Shown one piece after another: positions 28,002 through 37,221 of a DNA stretch of 57,205 nucleotides. The notes beneath the pieces were generated by a model, which was not told the DNA's origin, did no database searches, and saw only the letters and a program-made list of their open reading frames with translations. The stretch comes from Polyangiaceae bacterium (GTDB lineage: Bacteria > Myxococcota_A > Polyangia > Polyangiales > Polyangiaceae): contig JAFGBI010000350.1 in the NCBI GenBank assembly GCA_016933275.1, positions 1 through 57,205 on the forward strand, read 5' to 3'. Position numbers and translations under genes: made by a program. Each line of letters begins with the position of its first letter. Within the stretch, counting starts at the first letter, position 1.

Positions 28002-29096
28002 ATGGCAACGCGACGCAAGAAACAGACCACCGAGCCCGCCGCCGAAGAGATGGCAGCCGCGGCAGCGCCCCCAGACCGGCTCATCTCGCCGGTGAGCCGC
28101 GGCGAGGACCAGCAGCTCGATCGGCTCCTTCGCCCGCAGTCGCTCGGCGAATTCGTAGGCCAACGCAAGCACACGGAGAACCTGCGGGTCTACGTCGAGG
28201 CAGCGCGTCGCCGCGGTGAACCGCTGGACCACATCCTGCTGTCGGGGCCGCCCGGCCTCGGCAAGACGACCCTCGCGCACGTCCTGGCCAAAGAGATGGG
28301 CGTCACGCTCTTCGTGACCAGCGGCCCCGCCGTGGAACACAAGGGCGTGCTCACCGGCGAGCTCACGCGCGTCGCGCGGAACGACATCCTCTTCATCGAC
28401 GAGATCCACCGCCTCAACGCCACCGTGGAGGAGGCGCTCTACCCGGCGATCGAAGGCTTCCGGATCGACGTCGTCACCGGGGACGGGGCGTTCGCCGAGA
28501 GCATCTCGCTCGATCTCAAGCCGTTCACCTTGATCGGAGCCACGACCCGCACCGGCCTGCTGACGAAGCCGCTGCAGGAGCGCTTCGGGGTCACGCTGCG
28601 CCTCGATTTCTACCCCGTCGAGGACCTCGCGCTGATCGTCGCTCGGAGCGCTCGGCTCCTTGGCATCCCCTGCGCGACCGAGGCCGCCGAGGCGCTCGCC
28701 GCGCGGGCGCGGGGCACTCCCCGCGTGGCCAACCGTCTGCTCCGCCGAGTCCGCGACTTCGCCGAAGTGGAGGGAGACGGCACGGTGACCGTGGATATCG
28801 TGAGGCACACTTGCGAGCGCCTGGAGGTCGATGGCGCCGGACTCGACGAGATGGATCGACGGTTGCTCCGGGTGGTAATCGAGGACTACGATGGGGGGCC
28901 GGTCGGTGTAGAGACGATCGCCGCCGCGCTCGCCGAGCCTCGCGACACCGTCGAAGACGTCTACGAGCCGTACCTCCTGCAGCAGGGTCTCCTGGGGCGC
29001 ACCCCCCGCGGTCGCATCGCCACCCGCCGCGCGCGCGAGCACCTCGGGTATCCCCCCGTGGGCCACGACCCGCCGCGGCAAGGTCGGTTGTTCTAG
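28002..29096 (+). CDS. ruvB: RuvB, Holliday junction branch-migration helicase
   Basis: A 364-residue AAA+ motor that drives branch migration with RuvA during recombination repair. Motifs: LRPQSLGEFVGQ, Walker A GPPGLGKTT (Lys88), Walker B LFIDEIHRLN, GATTRTGLLTKPLQERFG (sensor 1/arginine finger region), and GTPRVANRLLRRVRDFAEV. The C-terminal winged-helix domain ends in RTPRGRIATRRAREHLG. The first 30 residues, Lys/Ala-rich, are longer than in most RuvB proteins. ruvA and ruvC are not adjacent. Confidence 0.97.
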   Translation: MATRRKKQTTEPAAEEMAAAAAPPDRLISPVSRGEDQQLDRLLRPQSLGEFVGQRKHTENLRVYVEAARRRGEPLDHILLSGPPGLGKTTLAHVLAKEMGVTLFVTSGPAVEHKGVLTGELTRVARNDILFIDEIHRLNATVEEALYPAIEGFRIDVVTGDGAFAESISLDLKPFTLIGATTRTGLLTKPLQERFGVTLRLDFYPVEDLALIVARSARLLGIPCATEAAEALAARARGTPRVANRLLRRVRDFAEVEGDGTVTVDIVRHTCERLEVDGAGLDEMDRRLLRVVIEDYDGGPVGVETIAAALAEPRDTVEDVYEPYLLQQGLLGRTPRGRIATRRAREHLGYPPVGHDPPRQGRLF

Positions 29097-29130
29097 TTAC
29101 TCGGCGGCGCGCGCTCCCCCCTCCCGACGG

Positions 29131-29331
29131 TCAGCGAGCGAACAGGAACCCGATCAGCGCACCGTAGAGGGTCGAAATGTATGGGTTTCCGGTGAGCGGG
29201 CAGGCGCCGGTGCGGCACCCGACGAAGCGGTAGTAGAGGAACCCGGCGAGCGCTCCGCCCGCCACGAACAACACCATGCGCAGGATCATCTTGGTTCGAG
29301 CTCCCGGTGCGAGGTTCGGGTCTTCGGACAT
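29131..29331 (-). CDS. DUF6132-like small membrane protein
   Basis: A 66-residue protein with two membrane segments (about 16-32 and 50-65) around GCRTGACPLTGNPYISTLYGALIG. The GC-TG-CP-T-NP pattern is, to my knowledge, the hallmark of the DUF6132 family. The two conserved Cys could bind metal or form a disulfide. Function unknown. Convergent with ruvB, with a 34-base gap. Confidence 0.8.
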   Translation of the reverse strand: MSEDPNLAPGARTKMILRMVLFVAGGALAGFLYYRFVGCRTGACPLTGNPYISTLYGALIGFLFAR

Positions 29332-29414
29332 GGCTGGCTGGTGCTGGACTGGAGCAGCCCCCAGCGGACGCCGGGTGGGACCCGGAGGACGCCGGCCCCA
29401 GAGTCCTGGATGGG

Positions 29415-29443
29415 TCGCAGCAATCGAGCGGGTTGCCGCTCTA
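29415..29443 (-). repeat. Solo remnant of structured-repeat module 1
   Basis: GCAGCAATC followed by GGGTTGCCGCTCTAG resembles the module-1 hairpin and CTAGAGC box of the interspersed repeat. It lies about 48 bases beyond the stop of the M3 peptidase gene, again at a gene's 3' end. Confidence 0.5.
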
Positions 29444-29490
29444 GGACGCCACCCGTTGGAGCCCCGACCGGAGCCGAGGGATTCGAGAAA

Positions 29491-31527
29491 TCACTGGGTC
29501 GCCGCCTCGCCCCGAAGAAAGGCTGCATACGCCTCGAGGTTGGTGGGGCGCCCCAGGAAGGCCTGCACGAGGGTGGCTTCGTCCGCACCCCCCCCGCGCG
29601 ATAGCACCTGCTCGAGCCAGTCAGCGGCGGTCGCTCTGCTCATGAATCCCTCCCGCTCGAAGCGGGTGAGCACGTCGCGCGCGATCGCCAGCGCCCACTG
29701 GTAGCCATAGTAGCCGGCGTCGTACCCCATCAGGTGCCCGAAGGTCGCCTGGAACCGGGTCTCCGGCTGGTGCGCGAACTGCTGGGTCCTCGCCATCACT
29801 TCACGGAACACTACATCCGTCGCCAGCGGCGTCGGCTGGGTGTGGTACTCGAAATCGAGCGCCGCCAGGGCCAGCTGCCGCTCCGTCGCCAGCGCGCGAC
29901 CGAAGGCGCGAGCGCGGAGCATCGCGGCGAACAGCGGCTCCGGCACCGCAGCGCCCGTGACGTAATGGCGCGCGAACGCATCGAGCACTTCGCGTTGAAA
30001 CGCCCATTCCTCCAGCATCTGGGAGGGAGTCTCCACGAAGTCCTGGGCCGTGCTGGTGCCCGAGTAGCTGGCGAGCTCCTCCTGCGTCAGAAGGTGGTGC
30101 AGGGCGTGTCCGAGCTCGTGAAAGAAGGTGGTGACGTCCTCCAGCGTGAGCAGGGCAGGTCCGGCGTCGGGCGCTGGGAAATTGGTCACCAGCGCGGTCA
30201 TCGGCGTCGCATAGGTGCCATCCGCCAGCCGCTTGCCGGGGCGGATCTCGAACATGGCGGCGTGCTTGTACTTGGCTTCCCGCGGGAAGAGGTCGAGGAA
30301 AAGACGCCCCGCAACCACACCCCCACGCAGGAGGTCGAGCACCCGTACGTCCGCGTGCCAGCGTGGCGCCTCGGGTCGAGGCACGAATTCCAGCCCGAAG
30401 AGCCGGGATACCAGCCCTAGGACTCCCGACACCACCCCCTCGACCGGGAAGTACTCGCTGAGCGCCTTGCCGTCGTACCCGTACTTCTTCTCCCGCAGCC
30501 GCTGCTCGAGATAGAGCCGGTCATAGACCGGGATCGGAAGCCCCTCGGGAACGCCGAGGGCAAGGCTGCGCTCCGCCTGGAACTCGGCGTACTCGCGGCG
30601 CCCCGGCTCACGAACTGCCGCCGCGGCACCAGCGAGGAAATCGCGCACCGCGTCCGGCGTGCGGGCCATCCGCGACTCGAGGACGTAGTCGGCCCAAGTC
30701 GCGTATCCGAGGAGGCGAGCCTTGTCGGCTCTGAGGGCGAGCACTCGCTCGAGGAGCGGGACATTCTCGGCTGCCGCTCGCGAATCGAAGATCGAGTTTA
30801 GCTCGCGGGCGAGCTCACGATCCTCGGCATAGCAGACAACCGGGAAGTAGTCGGGATAGTCGGTGGTGATGGTGACGAGCCCATCCGCCTCGGGCGGGTG
30901 GGCCGCGAGGAAGGCATCGGGCAACCCCCGCAAGCGGACCGGCGACACGCGCACCGACCCGGTCGCCTCGGCGAGGTTCTTGGAGAAATCCTGGGCAGCT
31001 CGATTGAGCTCGTCATTCAGCTCGCGCAGCCGAACCTGATCGGCGGGCGGGAGCTCGAGCCCGTTGCGCCGAAACTCGCGCAGCAGTTCCTTCAGCAGGC
31101 GCTGGCTCGTGCCGGTGAGCTCGGCGGCAGCCGCGGAGGTCGAGAAGCGCCGCACGACGTCGGCGAGCTCCGCATCCAGCATCATGTCGGTCTGAAAGGT
31201 GACGAGGCGGGGCCGACAGGCGCGCGCAGCCTCCCGTACCGCGCCATCCGGATGCGTCTCCTCCATGAGGCCGGCGAATCCGCCAGCGAGGGCGGTGGCG
31301 AAGGCAACCTCGTCGAGGGGGGCCAGGACCGATGCGTAGACCAGGGCAGCGTCGGGGGCCCGGGCCAGCACCCGCACGCTCTCGACCAGCCTGCGGGCCC
31401 GCTCGAGGTGGGACGCCGAGAAGCGGAGGATGTCCGCAGCCGTGAACCCTGCGGCCACCGGATCGAAGCCCGGCGCGTCCAGGTCGGAGAGGGAAGGTTG
31501 CCTCGAGATCGATCCGTCGTTGGCCAT
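29491..31527 (-). CDS. M3 family oligopeptidase (zinc metallopeptidase)
   Basis: A 678-residue protein of the thimet oligopeptidase / oligopeptidase A / Dcp group. The zinc motif is HELGH at 470-474 (TFFHELGHALHH), with the third ligand Glu in the downstream DFVETPSQMLEEW. It cleaves short peptides, usually in the cytoplasm. The N-terminal helical domain fits the family. The ATG at 31527 was chosen because the sequence further upstream is Arg/Ala-rich and non-homologous in character. No signal peptide is visible. Confidence 0.93.
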   Translation of the reverse strand: MANDGSISRQPSLSDLDAPGFDPVAAGFTAADILRFSASHLERARRLVESVRVLARAPDAALVYASVLAPLDEVAFATALAGGFAGLMEETHPDGAVREAARACRPRLVTFQTDMMLDAELADVVRRFSTSAAAAELTGTSQRLLKELLREFRRNGLELPPADQVRLRELNDELNRAAQDFSKNLAEATGSVRVSPVRLRGLPDAFLAAHPPEADGLVTITTDYPDYFPVVCYAEDRELARELNSIFDSRAAAENVPLLERVLALRADKARLLGYATWADYVLESRMARTPDAVRDFLAGAAAAVREPGRREYAEFQAERSLALGVPEGLPIPVYDRLYLEQRLREKKYGYDGKALSEYFPVEGVVSGVLGLVSRLFGLEFVPRPEAPRWHADVRVLDLLRGGVVAGRLFLDLFPREAKYKHAAMFEIRPGKRLADGTYATPMTALVTNFPAPDAGPALLTLEDVTTFFHELGHALHHLLTQEELASYSGTSTAQDFVETPSQMLEEWAFQREVLDAFARHYVTGAAVPEPLFAAMLRARAFGRALATERQLALAALDFEYHTQPTPLATDVVFREVMARTQQFAHQPETRFQATFGHLMGYDAGYYGYQWALAIARDVLTRFEREGFMSRATAADWLEQVLSRGGGADEATLVQAFLGRPTNLEAYAAFLRGEAATQ

Positions 31528-31728
31528 GGTTGGTGCGTCCGCGCGCCGCTCCGTCGCCGTGGGTCCGCCATCGGGCGCGGCGGTCCTCCGCCGTTCGGCA
31601 GCAGAGCGGGCCGCGGACAGGCCGGAGGGCGTCATATGGCAAACTCGACCCCACCTGTCGAGATAGGTCCCAGATGCCTGTGCCAGGTTGGGCCGCCACG
31701 AGTATATTCCGGCCCGGAGCCCCAGGTC

Positions 31729-33474
31729 ATGAAGGTCCGCGCCATCGCCAACGGAACCGATCGCAGCAACGCGATCGGCACCGTGGAGCTCGAATGCGGC
31801 CCCCAGGGGCTCTCCATGACCTATCTCGGAGTGGGCGCCTACGCCGAGGGGTATGCGCCGGGTGCGCTCACCCGCGGCACCAGGGTTCGGGTTCCCTGGA
31901 CCGAATTGCTCGAGGCGCGGGCCGAGGGCGACCGCCTGTACCTCGCGGTCGACCCGCGCCTGACGCCGCACCATCGCCTGTGCCTGACGGGGTTCTCGAG
32001 CGGAAACGTGGTCGATCCGCGTGAGCTCTTCCGGCAACGACTCGTGATCTGGGTGGGTGCGGGGGGCGCCGCGGTGGTCGGCATGCTGCTCATCGCCCTG
32101 ACGGTGCCGCTCATCTCCCCGGAGACCGGGGGCGCGACCGCGATCGCCATGGGCGCGCTCGCGGCGGGCGCGCTCCTCGGCCTTGGCTGGATTGCCGAGC
32201 TCCGGCTGACCCGCGCCGCCGATCCGGACGCCGTGCGCATGGCCATCCTCGCGGAGCTCGGCGTCTACTTCCCTCGTTTGATGTACGGGCCCCTCACCCC
32301 GAGTCCGCGACGTCGAACCGATCCGATCCTGCTCGTTCACTGGCTGATGCCGCGGACCACCCTCGCCTTCGCGTTATCTCTGGCGACCGGGCTCCTCGCC
32401 ACGATCCTGATGGCGCAATGGATCCTGTCTGGTCGCTCGGACGAGCGCCACCACCCGCGGCCCGCGGTTGCCTCGCGAGACGAAGCCCCGCCGATCCCGC
32501 CCGAAGACGAATCGCCCCCCCCCACGCAACCCGCGGCGATGGCCCCGGTGGCGGCGGCCTCCCCAGCGCCGAGCGCGGCCGAGCCAGCGCCCACCGCCGC
32601 GGGGGATTCGGTCACGCTCAGCGGGGACTGCCGTTGCCTTCGAGCGGACTCGCCGCTCTGGCGCGAGGGCCTCCCTCGCCTGAGCCACCTCGTCCTCGCC
32701 CAGCGCACCTACAAGCGGGGAACCAAGCGACGCCTGGCCGCCGAAGTGGCGGTCGTCAACAACGGGAATCAACCCCTCACCGACGTCACGCTCATCGTCC
32801 ATTTCTTCGAGCAGGATCCCCCGCCCTCGAACCAACGGTACGAGGTGACCCAGCGCACCCTCTTCTTCGAGGGACCGCTGGTGCCGGCGCAAGCGATCAA
32901 GTGGAGCGTCGACGCGCGCGGCACCAGCATCGAGATCGAGAACCGCAACGCGGGCATTCTCGTCTCGCCGGGCGCGGACACCGCCCCGACCAACTTCGTC
33001 GCCGAGCTGCTCGAGGCGAACCACCGCCCGGTGCGCCTCCACGGCGCCATGCTGCTCGCCTATCTCGACGATCCGCGCGCCCGCCAGGCGGCGACCGACC
33101 TCCGCGACGCTCTCCGCGACGACGAGGAGCCCTACCTCACCCGCCTGCTCCGCGCGACCAACGAGGTCCGGGTGTGCGATCTTCAGGTCGCGGGGGCAGG
33201 GACCCTGCGCACCGCATCCGGCTGCGTCTTCAACGCTGGCACCGCGCCCGCCGACAACGCCGGCGTGCGGATCCGCGCGCTCACCGAGTCCGTCTCACAC
33301 CAGCACCCCCTCGCCCCGCCCCCTGAGCTCGCGGCCGAACGCAAATGGCACGTCCCTGAAGCGCTGGGACCGAACTCGGGCCGCCGCTTCGCGGTGGGCT
33401 GGCCCCTCGACGCCGGAGCGGCCACCGCGCCCACCTTCGAGGGCTACGCCGGGCGGTTCGACCTGCTGGATTGA
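31729..33474 (+). CDS. Membrane protein with large extracytoplasmic domain, unknown
   Basis: 581 residues from the ATG at 31729 with GGAG ten bases upstream. Residues 1-95 are a cytoplasmic strand-rich domain (MKVRAIANGTDRSNAIGTVELE). Two membrane spans lie near 106-150 and one near 205-225. A Pro/Ala linker follows, then an extracytoplasmic region opening with SGDCRCLRADSPLWREGLPRL and containing an immunoglobulin-like or CARDB-like strand pattern (RLAAEVAVVNNGNQPLTDVTLIVHFFEQ). No family recognised. Divergent from the M3 peptidase gene. Confidence 0.8.
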   Translation: MKVRAIANGTDRSNAIGTVELECGPQGLSMTYLGVGAYAEGYAPGALTRGTRVRVPWTELLEARAEGDRLYLAVDPRLTPHHRLCLTGFSSGNVVDPRELFRQRLVIWVGAGGAAVVGMLLIALTVPLISPETGGATAIAMGALAAGALLGLGWIAELRLTRAADPDAVRMAILAELGVYFPRLMYGPLTPSPRRRTDPILLVHWLMPRTTLAFALSLATGLLATILMAQWILSGRSDERHHPRPAVASRDEAPPIPPEDESPPPTQPAAMAPVAAASPAPSAAEPAPTAAGDSVTLSGDCRCLRADSPLWREGLPRLSHLVLAQRTYKRGTKRRLAAEVAVVNNGNQPLTDVTLIVHFFEQDPPPSNQRYEVTQRTLFFEGPLVPAQAIKWSVDARGTSIEIENRNAGILVSPGADTAPTNFVAELLEANHRPVRLHGAMLLAYLDDPRARQAATDLRDALRDDEEPYLTRLLRATNEVRVCDLQVAGAGTLRTASGCVFNAGTAPADNAGVRIRALTESVSHQHPLAPPPELAAERKWHVPEALGPNSGRRFAVGWPLDAGAATAPTFEGYAGRFDLLD

Positions 33475-33902
33475 CGAAGACCCCGACGGAGGGGACTCGA
33501 GCGAGCAGCCTCCGTCGGATACGGGCGTCCAGGACTGGCAGCAGCTCCGGGCCGCTGACGATGTGGAACAAGCCAATCCAACCGCGGAAGTGCTGTTTTT
33601 TTCCGGCAAAGCAGACGTACAGCGACTGCCCCCGGGTTCGCGGAGTGAGGGGTGCGCGGAGGCGGACGTTCAGGTCAAGGTTCAGGTTCACGAGCAGGCC
33701 CTACACCTGCTCCCCTGGGAAGCCCTGCTCCCAGCTCCACGTGCGCCCCTGGGAGGCGGTGCTCCCCGCTGCTCCTTGCTCGACCACCGATCCAGAATCC
33801 CTTTGGATTTCCGGCGCCCGGCACCAGTCGATCAGCAGCAGCCGAGGAGGTTGTCCGCGCAACCTGGGCTCCGGCAGCCACAGGCACAGTCCGCGATGTC
33901 GA
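33475..33902. other. 428-bp intergenic region with a duplicated gene end
   Basis: Lies between two convergent genes. It holds repeated CTGCTCCC words (33700-33780) and a 37-bp copy (33828-33864) of the last codons of the neighbouring lipoprotein gene (33899-33935). No gene supported. Confidence 0.5.
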
Positions 33903-33935
33903 TCAGTAGCAGCCGAGGAGGTTGTCCGAGCAACC
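33828..33935 (-). repeat. Duplicated 3' end of the TGG-repeat lipoprotein gene
   Basis: Two 37-bp copies (33828-33864 and 33899-33935) differ at two bases and are 71 bp apart. On the minus strand both can read C-x-D-N-L-L-G-C followed by one residue and a stop, but the downstream copy is in another frame relative to the gene. Confidence 0.7.
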
Positions 33936-34874
33936 CTCGCCCGTGTCTCCGGCATCCGCGAAGCAGGCCCCGATCTCCTCCGGGGTCTTGACGGAGAAGA
34001 GAACGTCCTGCTCGCAAGCCGCGATGTCCACCTCCTCGCAGCCGTCGTGCCACGCCTCGCAGCGGGTCGCGGCGGTCGGCACCGCGCAGAGCTGGGCGCT
34101 GACCGAGGCGAGGCAGTCGTTCACGTAGCGGTTGTGCGCCTCGTTGCAGTCCATCCTTTCGTAGCCGTAGCCAGCGAAGCAGATCAGCAGCTCATCGAGA
34201 GCGGCCTCGTTGGCGAAGGGAAGGTAGTAAAGGCAAGTCTCCATCGCCAACGGGCCTTCGTCGACCGTGCAGGAGGAGGTGCCGAACTGCGTGTCGGCCC
34301 AGCCCTCGCAGTCGAACGTCGGATCCTTCACGGCTTCGCTCCAGACGCACGACACGCCGCCACCCTCGCCACCGGCTCCGCCGACCACGGGGGGCGTGCC
34401 GCCCTCGCCTCCGGTCGCCGTGCCTCCGGTCGCTTCACCTGCGGAACCACCAGTGGTCGCGGTGCCACCGGTCACGCTGCCGCCGGTGGTGGTCCCGCCC
34501 GTCTCGGCATTGCCGCCCGTCTCCTCGGTGCCGCCCGTCTCCGCGCCGCCCATGTCCACACCACCAGTCGCCTCACCGGCCGACCCGCCGGTTGCAGGGG
34601 TCCCTGCCTCGCCCCCCACGGCACCGGTCGTGGTGCCGCCCGTTTCCTCTCCTCCGCTCTCGCCAGTCCCGCCCGTGGGCGCGCCGGCGTTGCTTTCTCC
34701 GCCCGTGCGGGTGCCGCCGGTCCGAAGACCGCCCGTTTGCCCGCCGCCGACGTTGCCGCTACCACCGAGCCCGGTGCCGTCGTCCTCATCCTTCTCTACC
34801 GAGCAACCCTGTGAAAACACTAGCGATAGCGCGAATGCCGAACCAAGGACCGTGTAGATTCTGGAAAGCTTCAT
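33903..34874 (-). CDS. TGG-repeat, Cys-rich lipoprotein
   Basis: A 323-residue protein with a signal ending in a lipobox-like FSQGC near residue 24. Residues 32-175 are low-complexity Thr/Gly/Ala with dozens of TGG units, a pattern common in predicted surface lipoproteins of myxobacteria. The C-terminal 145 residues form a Cys-rich domain (about 14 Cys, with CEGWADTQFG, CLYYLPFANEAALDELLICFAG and EGCSDNLLGCY). The domain is probably disulfide-stabilised at the cell surface. Function unknown. Confidence 0.85.
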   Translation of the reverse strand: MKLSRIYTVLGSAFALSLVFSQGCSVEKDEDDGTGLGGSGNVGGGQTGGLRTGGTRTGGESNAGAPTGGTGESGGEETGGTTTGAVGGEAGTPATGGSAGEATGGVDMGGAETGGTEETGGNAETGGTTTGGSVTGGTATTGGSAGEATGGTATGGEGGTPPVVGGAGGEGGGVSCVWSEAVKDPTFDCEGWADTQFGTSSCTVDEGPLAMETCLYYLPFANEAALDELLICFAGYGYERMDCNEAHNRYVNDCLASVSAQLCAVPTAATRCEAWHDGCEEVDIAACEQDVLFSVKTPEEIGACFADAGDTGEGCSDNLLGCY

Positions 34875-35015
34875 CGTTCATCCTCCGAGAGGGCCCGGGC
34901 ACCCCCGACTGCCCTTTGACGCGGGAACCCGGGAAGGTCTACCCCGCGCACAAGAACAAAGCGAGAGATGGACGGTCCGCGGCCGGATTCGATGCATCTC
35001 GAACTCGACCCGGGC

Positions 35016-36557
35016 TCAAGGCCGTACGTACACCACGGTCCCGCGCTCCTTGTTGATGACACCGTGCCAGCCGGGAGGCACCGCTGGGTCGGTCCACTCG
35101 AAGAGCCAGGCTGCGTCGATGGGTGCCAGATTGATGCATCCGTGGCTCCGTATCTTGCCGAACTCATCGTGCCAGTAGGCACCGTGAAGGGCATAGCCCT
35201 TGTGGAAGTACTGGACGAATGGCACATCCTCGAGCGCGTACGAATCTGCCTTGTCCTCGTTGCCATCCATGGTCGCGCTGAGGTGCTTGGCGTGAACCAT
35301 GAAGGTACCTCGTACCGTAGCGTCGACCTTCTCGGGATCCCCCACACCCCCGCGCCCGGTGCTGACCAGGGTGACATAAACCGGCTTGAGTCCCTCGTAG
35401 GCGACCAGGGTCTGGTCCTTGATGGAGATGTCGAGCCACTTCCGTTGCCCGGTAGCGAAGCTCGGGAAGCTCGTCCGCGGCTCCACCACCCGCAGGCCGT
35501 TCAGCGGCACCCAACCACCGTCCGAGGTGGGTCGCATCGCCTGCGCGCCGCTGCCCGACTCGCCGGTGATCTTCACCCATTCGCGGTGGCGGTACTCCCC
35601 GGCCGCCACGAGCCTTCCCCCATCGAGCGACGACCGCTTCAGGCGGTATCCCCGGACCATTCCCACCGGCAGCGACTCATCCCGACCGAGCTCGACGCCG
35701 TGGAATTCGCTCTGCCGAATGACCTCGGTGCGGTCGAGCGGGATGATGTCGAAGCCCGTCGTGAGCCCCATCACCCGCCCTTCCCACTCGAACACCTCGA
35801 GCAGAGCGAAACCGCTCCCGGAGGCGGCGCGACCCGCGTGAGCCGTGTAGTGCAGGCCGGATTCTACCCCGTAGGGCTTCTGCACCGCTGACGTGGTGGA
35901 CAGAAACGGCGGTGGGGCGGTGATCTCCCCGAGGCCGGTGAGGCTCCCGCGAACTTGCTCGCGGGCACGCCAATTGGCGACCCGCCCGGCGATGCCGTCC
36001 CCTTCCGCGTCCCGCATCTCCTTCGCGCTCGCCAGCCGGAAGTAGCGATGCGGCGCTTCCTCGTTGGCCATCACATAGGGATACGGCAGTCCACCGCTGC
36101 GGTTCGGTGGCCGTCGAACGGAGACCACGATGGGATCCCTGGTGACATCGAGCGTAGCGCCCTTGCCGATGCAGACGAACCCTCGCGGGTTCACCCGATA
36201 CCAACCGCCGGCGCAGCCCTCGTTGACGATGGCGGGACCGCGCGCGTCAACGACGGCGCCGGCCCTGAGGTATCCGTACCGCGTCCGAGAGGGGCCGGTA
36301 TCGGAGTAGATCCACGTCCGCCAGGCGATGCTCGCGAGCCGTGTCCCCGTGGGAACGAATGGCAGCGCATCGGCGGCGGTGCCTGGCGTGGCGGACGCCC
36401 CCCCGGGGGCGTCGCGCTCGAGGGCCCCGTTCATGCCCGCAACGACGCGTACGGGTCCTGCGGGACACAGCTCGACCCCGGGGGGGTCGCGACGTTCGCC
36501 GCAAGCCCCCGCCCCAACGATCAGGAGGATGGAGGTCAGGGCTCGAGGACCGCGCAC
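35016..36557 (-). CDS. L,D-transpeptidase (YkuD domain), probable lipoprotein
   Basis: About 513 residues from a GTG at 36557, chosen because it directly precedes a hydrophobic signal with a possible lipobox (LIVGAGAC). The middle region aligns with that of the other L,D-transpeptidase in the window (GFVCIG, PFVSxx and GVELG blocks). The C-terminal YkuD domain has HGAYWHDEF...SHGCINLAP with catalytic Cys474. Peptidoglycan crosslinking or remodelling is likely. No clear ribosome-binding site was seen, so the start is uncertain; the longer frame upstream is Arg/Pro-rich. Confidence 0.9.
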   Translation of the reverse strand: MRGPRALTSILLIVGAGACGERRDPPGVELCPAGPVRVVAGMNGALERDAPGGASATPGTAADALPFVPTGTRLASIAWRTWIYSDTGPSRTRYGYLRAGAVVDARGPAIVNEGCAGGWYRVNPRGFVCIGKGATLDVTRDPIVVSVRRPPNRSGGLPYPYVMANEEAPHRYFRLASAKEMRDAEGDGIAGRVANWRAREQVRGSLTGLGEITAPPPFLSTTSAVQKPYGVESGLHYTAHAGRAASGSGFALLEVFEWEGRVMGLTTGFDIIPLDRTEVIRQSEFHGVELGRDESLPVGMVRGYRLKRSSLDGGRLVAAGEYRHREWVKITGESGSGAQAMRPTSDGGWVPLNGLRVVEPRTSFPSFATGQRKWLDISIKDQTLVAYEGLKPVYVTLVSTGRGGVGDPEKVDATVRGTFMVHAKHLSATMDGNEDKADSYALEDVPFVQYFHKGYALHGAYWHDEFGKIRSHGCINLAPIDAAWLFEWTDPAVPPGWHGVINKERGTVVYVRP

Positions 36558-36702
36558 GAGTCGTCTGCTACCACAGCCGCCGGGGGGAATTCCTCGTTCT
36601 CGGCCCGTATCGCCGCTCGGAGTCGGCCCGGCGAGAATGCCCTCGCCCCGCGCCCCGGGGTCGGATATGGGAGGGGTTCCGACTGGGCACCAGGAGCGAT
36701 CG

Positions 36703-37167
36703 TTGCGGATTCCGAAGGGTTTGTGGGGGATCGTCAAGGAGGTAGCCCGCCACCTGCTCCGGCGGCCCGTGGTCGGGATCGTGGCCGTGGCGCGGATCCC
36801 GGATGGGCGTTGGGTGCTGGTGAGGCGAACGGACACGGGTGCGTGGGCGCTACCCGGAGGCACCCTGGAGTGGGGCGAAACCCTGCGCACCGCGATCGTG
36901 CGGGAGCTCCGCGAGGAAGCCGGCGTCGAGGTTCGCCATCTCGGCGAGATCGTCGGTGTCTACTCCGATCCAGAACGTGACCTCCGGTTCCACGCCGTGA
37001 CCATCGTGGTGACAGCCGAGGTGACCGCGCCCGGTCGCGCGCCACAGAACCCGGCGGAGATCGCCGAGGTCGGGCTCTTCTCGAGTGAGGAGCTACCGCA
37101 ACCGCTGTCGCATGGAATGAGCGACATGGTGGCACGCTCCAAGGATCCGCGACCTCATTGGGAATAG
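36703..37167 (+). CDS. Nudix hydrolase
   Basis: About 154 residues with a complete Nudix box GGTLEWGETLRTAIVREL...EEAGVEV (pattern Gx5Ex7REUxEExGU). Nudix enzymes hydrolyse nucleoside diphosphates linked to another group. The following VGVYSDPERDLRFHAVTIVVTAE segment is typical of the ADP-sugar or NTP-cleaning subgroup. I chose the TTG at 36703 because AGGAG lies six bases upstream; the ATG at 36667 is the alternative. Divergent from the L,D-transpeptidase gene. Confidence 0.9.
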   Translation: MRIPKGLWGIVKEVARHLLRRPVVGIVAVARIPDGRWVLVRRTDTGAWALPGGTLEWGETLRTAIVRELREEAGVEVRHLGEIVGVYSDPERDLRFHAVTIVVTAEVTAPGRAPQNPAEIAEVGLFSSEELPQPLSHGMSDMVARSKDPRPHWE

Positions 37168-37221
37168 CCCTGGGTGGTGGCGCGATTGTGGTGCCCCGTC
37201 CCGCGCGGTATTCTGCGCGGG

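Noticed and set aside
26400..29081. 893-residue minus-strand open frame across the L,D-transpeptidase and ruvB
   Set aside because: It is out of frame with the transpeptidase and antisense to ruvB, and its composition is Arg/Gly/Ala-biased.
33471..34814. 447-residue plus-strand frame over the TGG-repeat lipoprotein
   Set aside because: The antisense of TGG repeats gives Pro/Val repeats; the minus-strand protein has a signal peptide, a lipobox and a Cys-rich domain.
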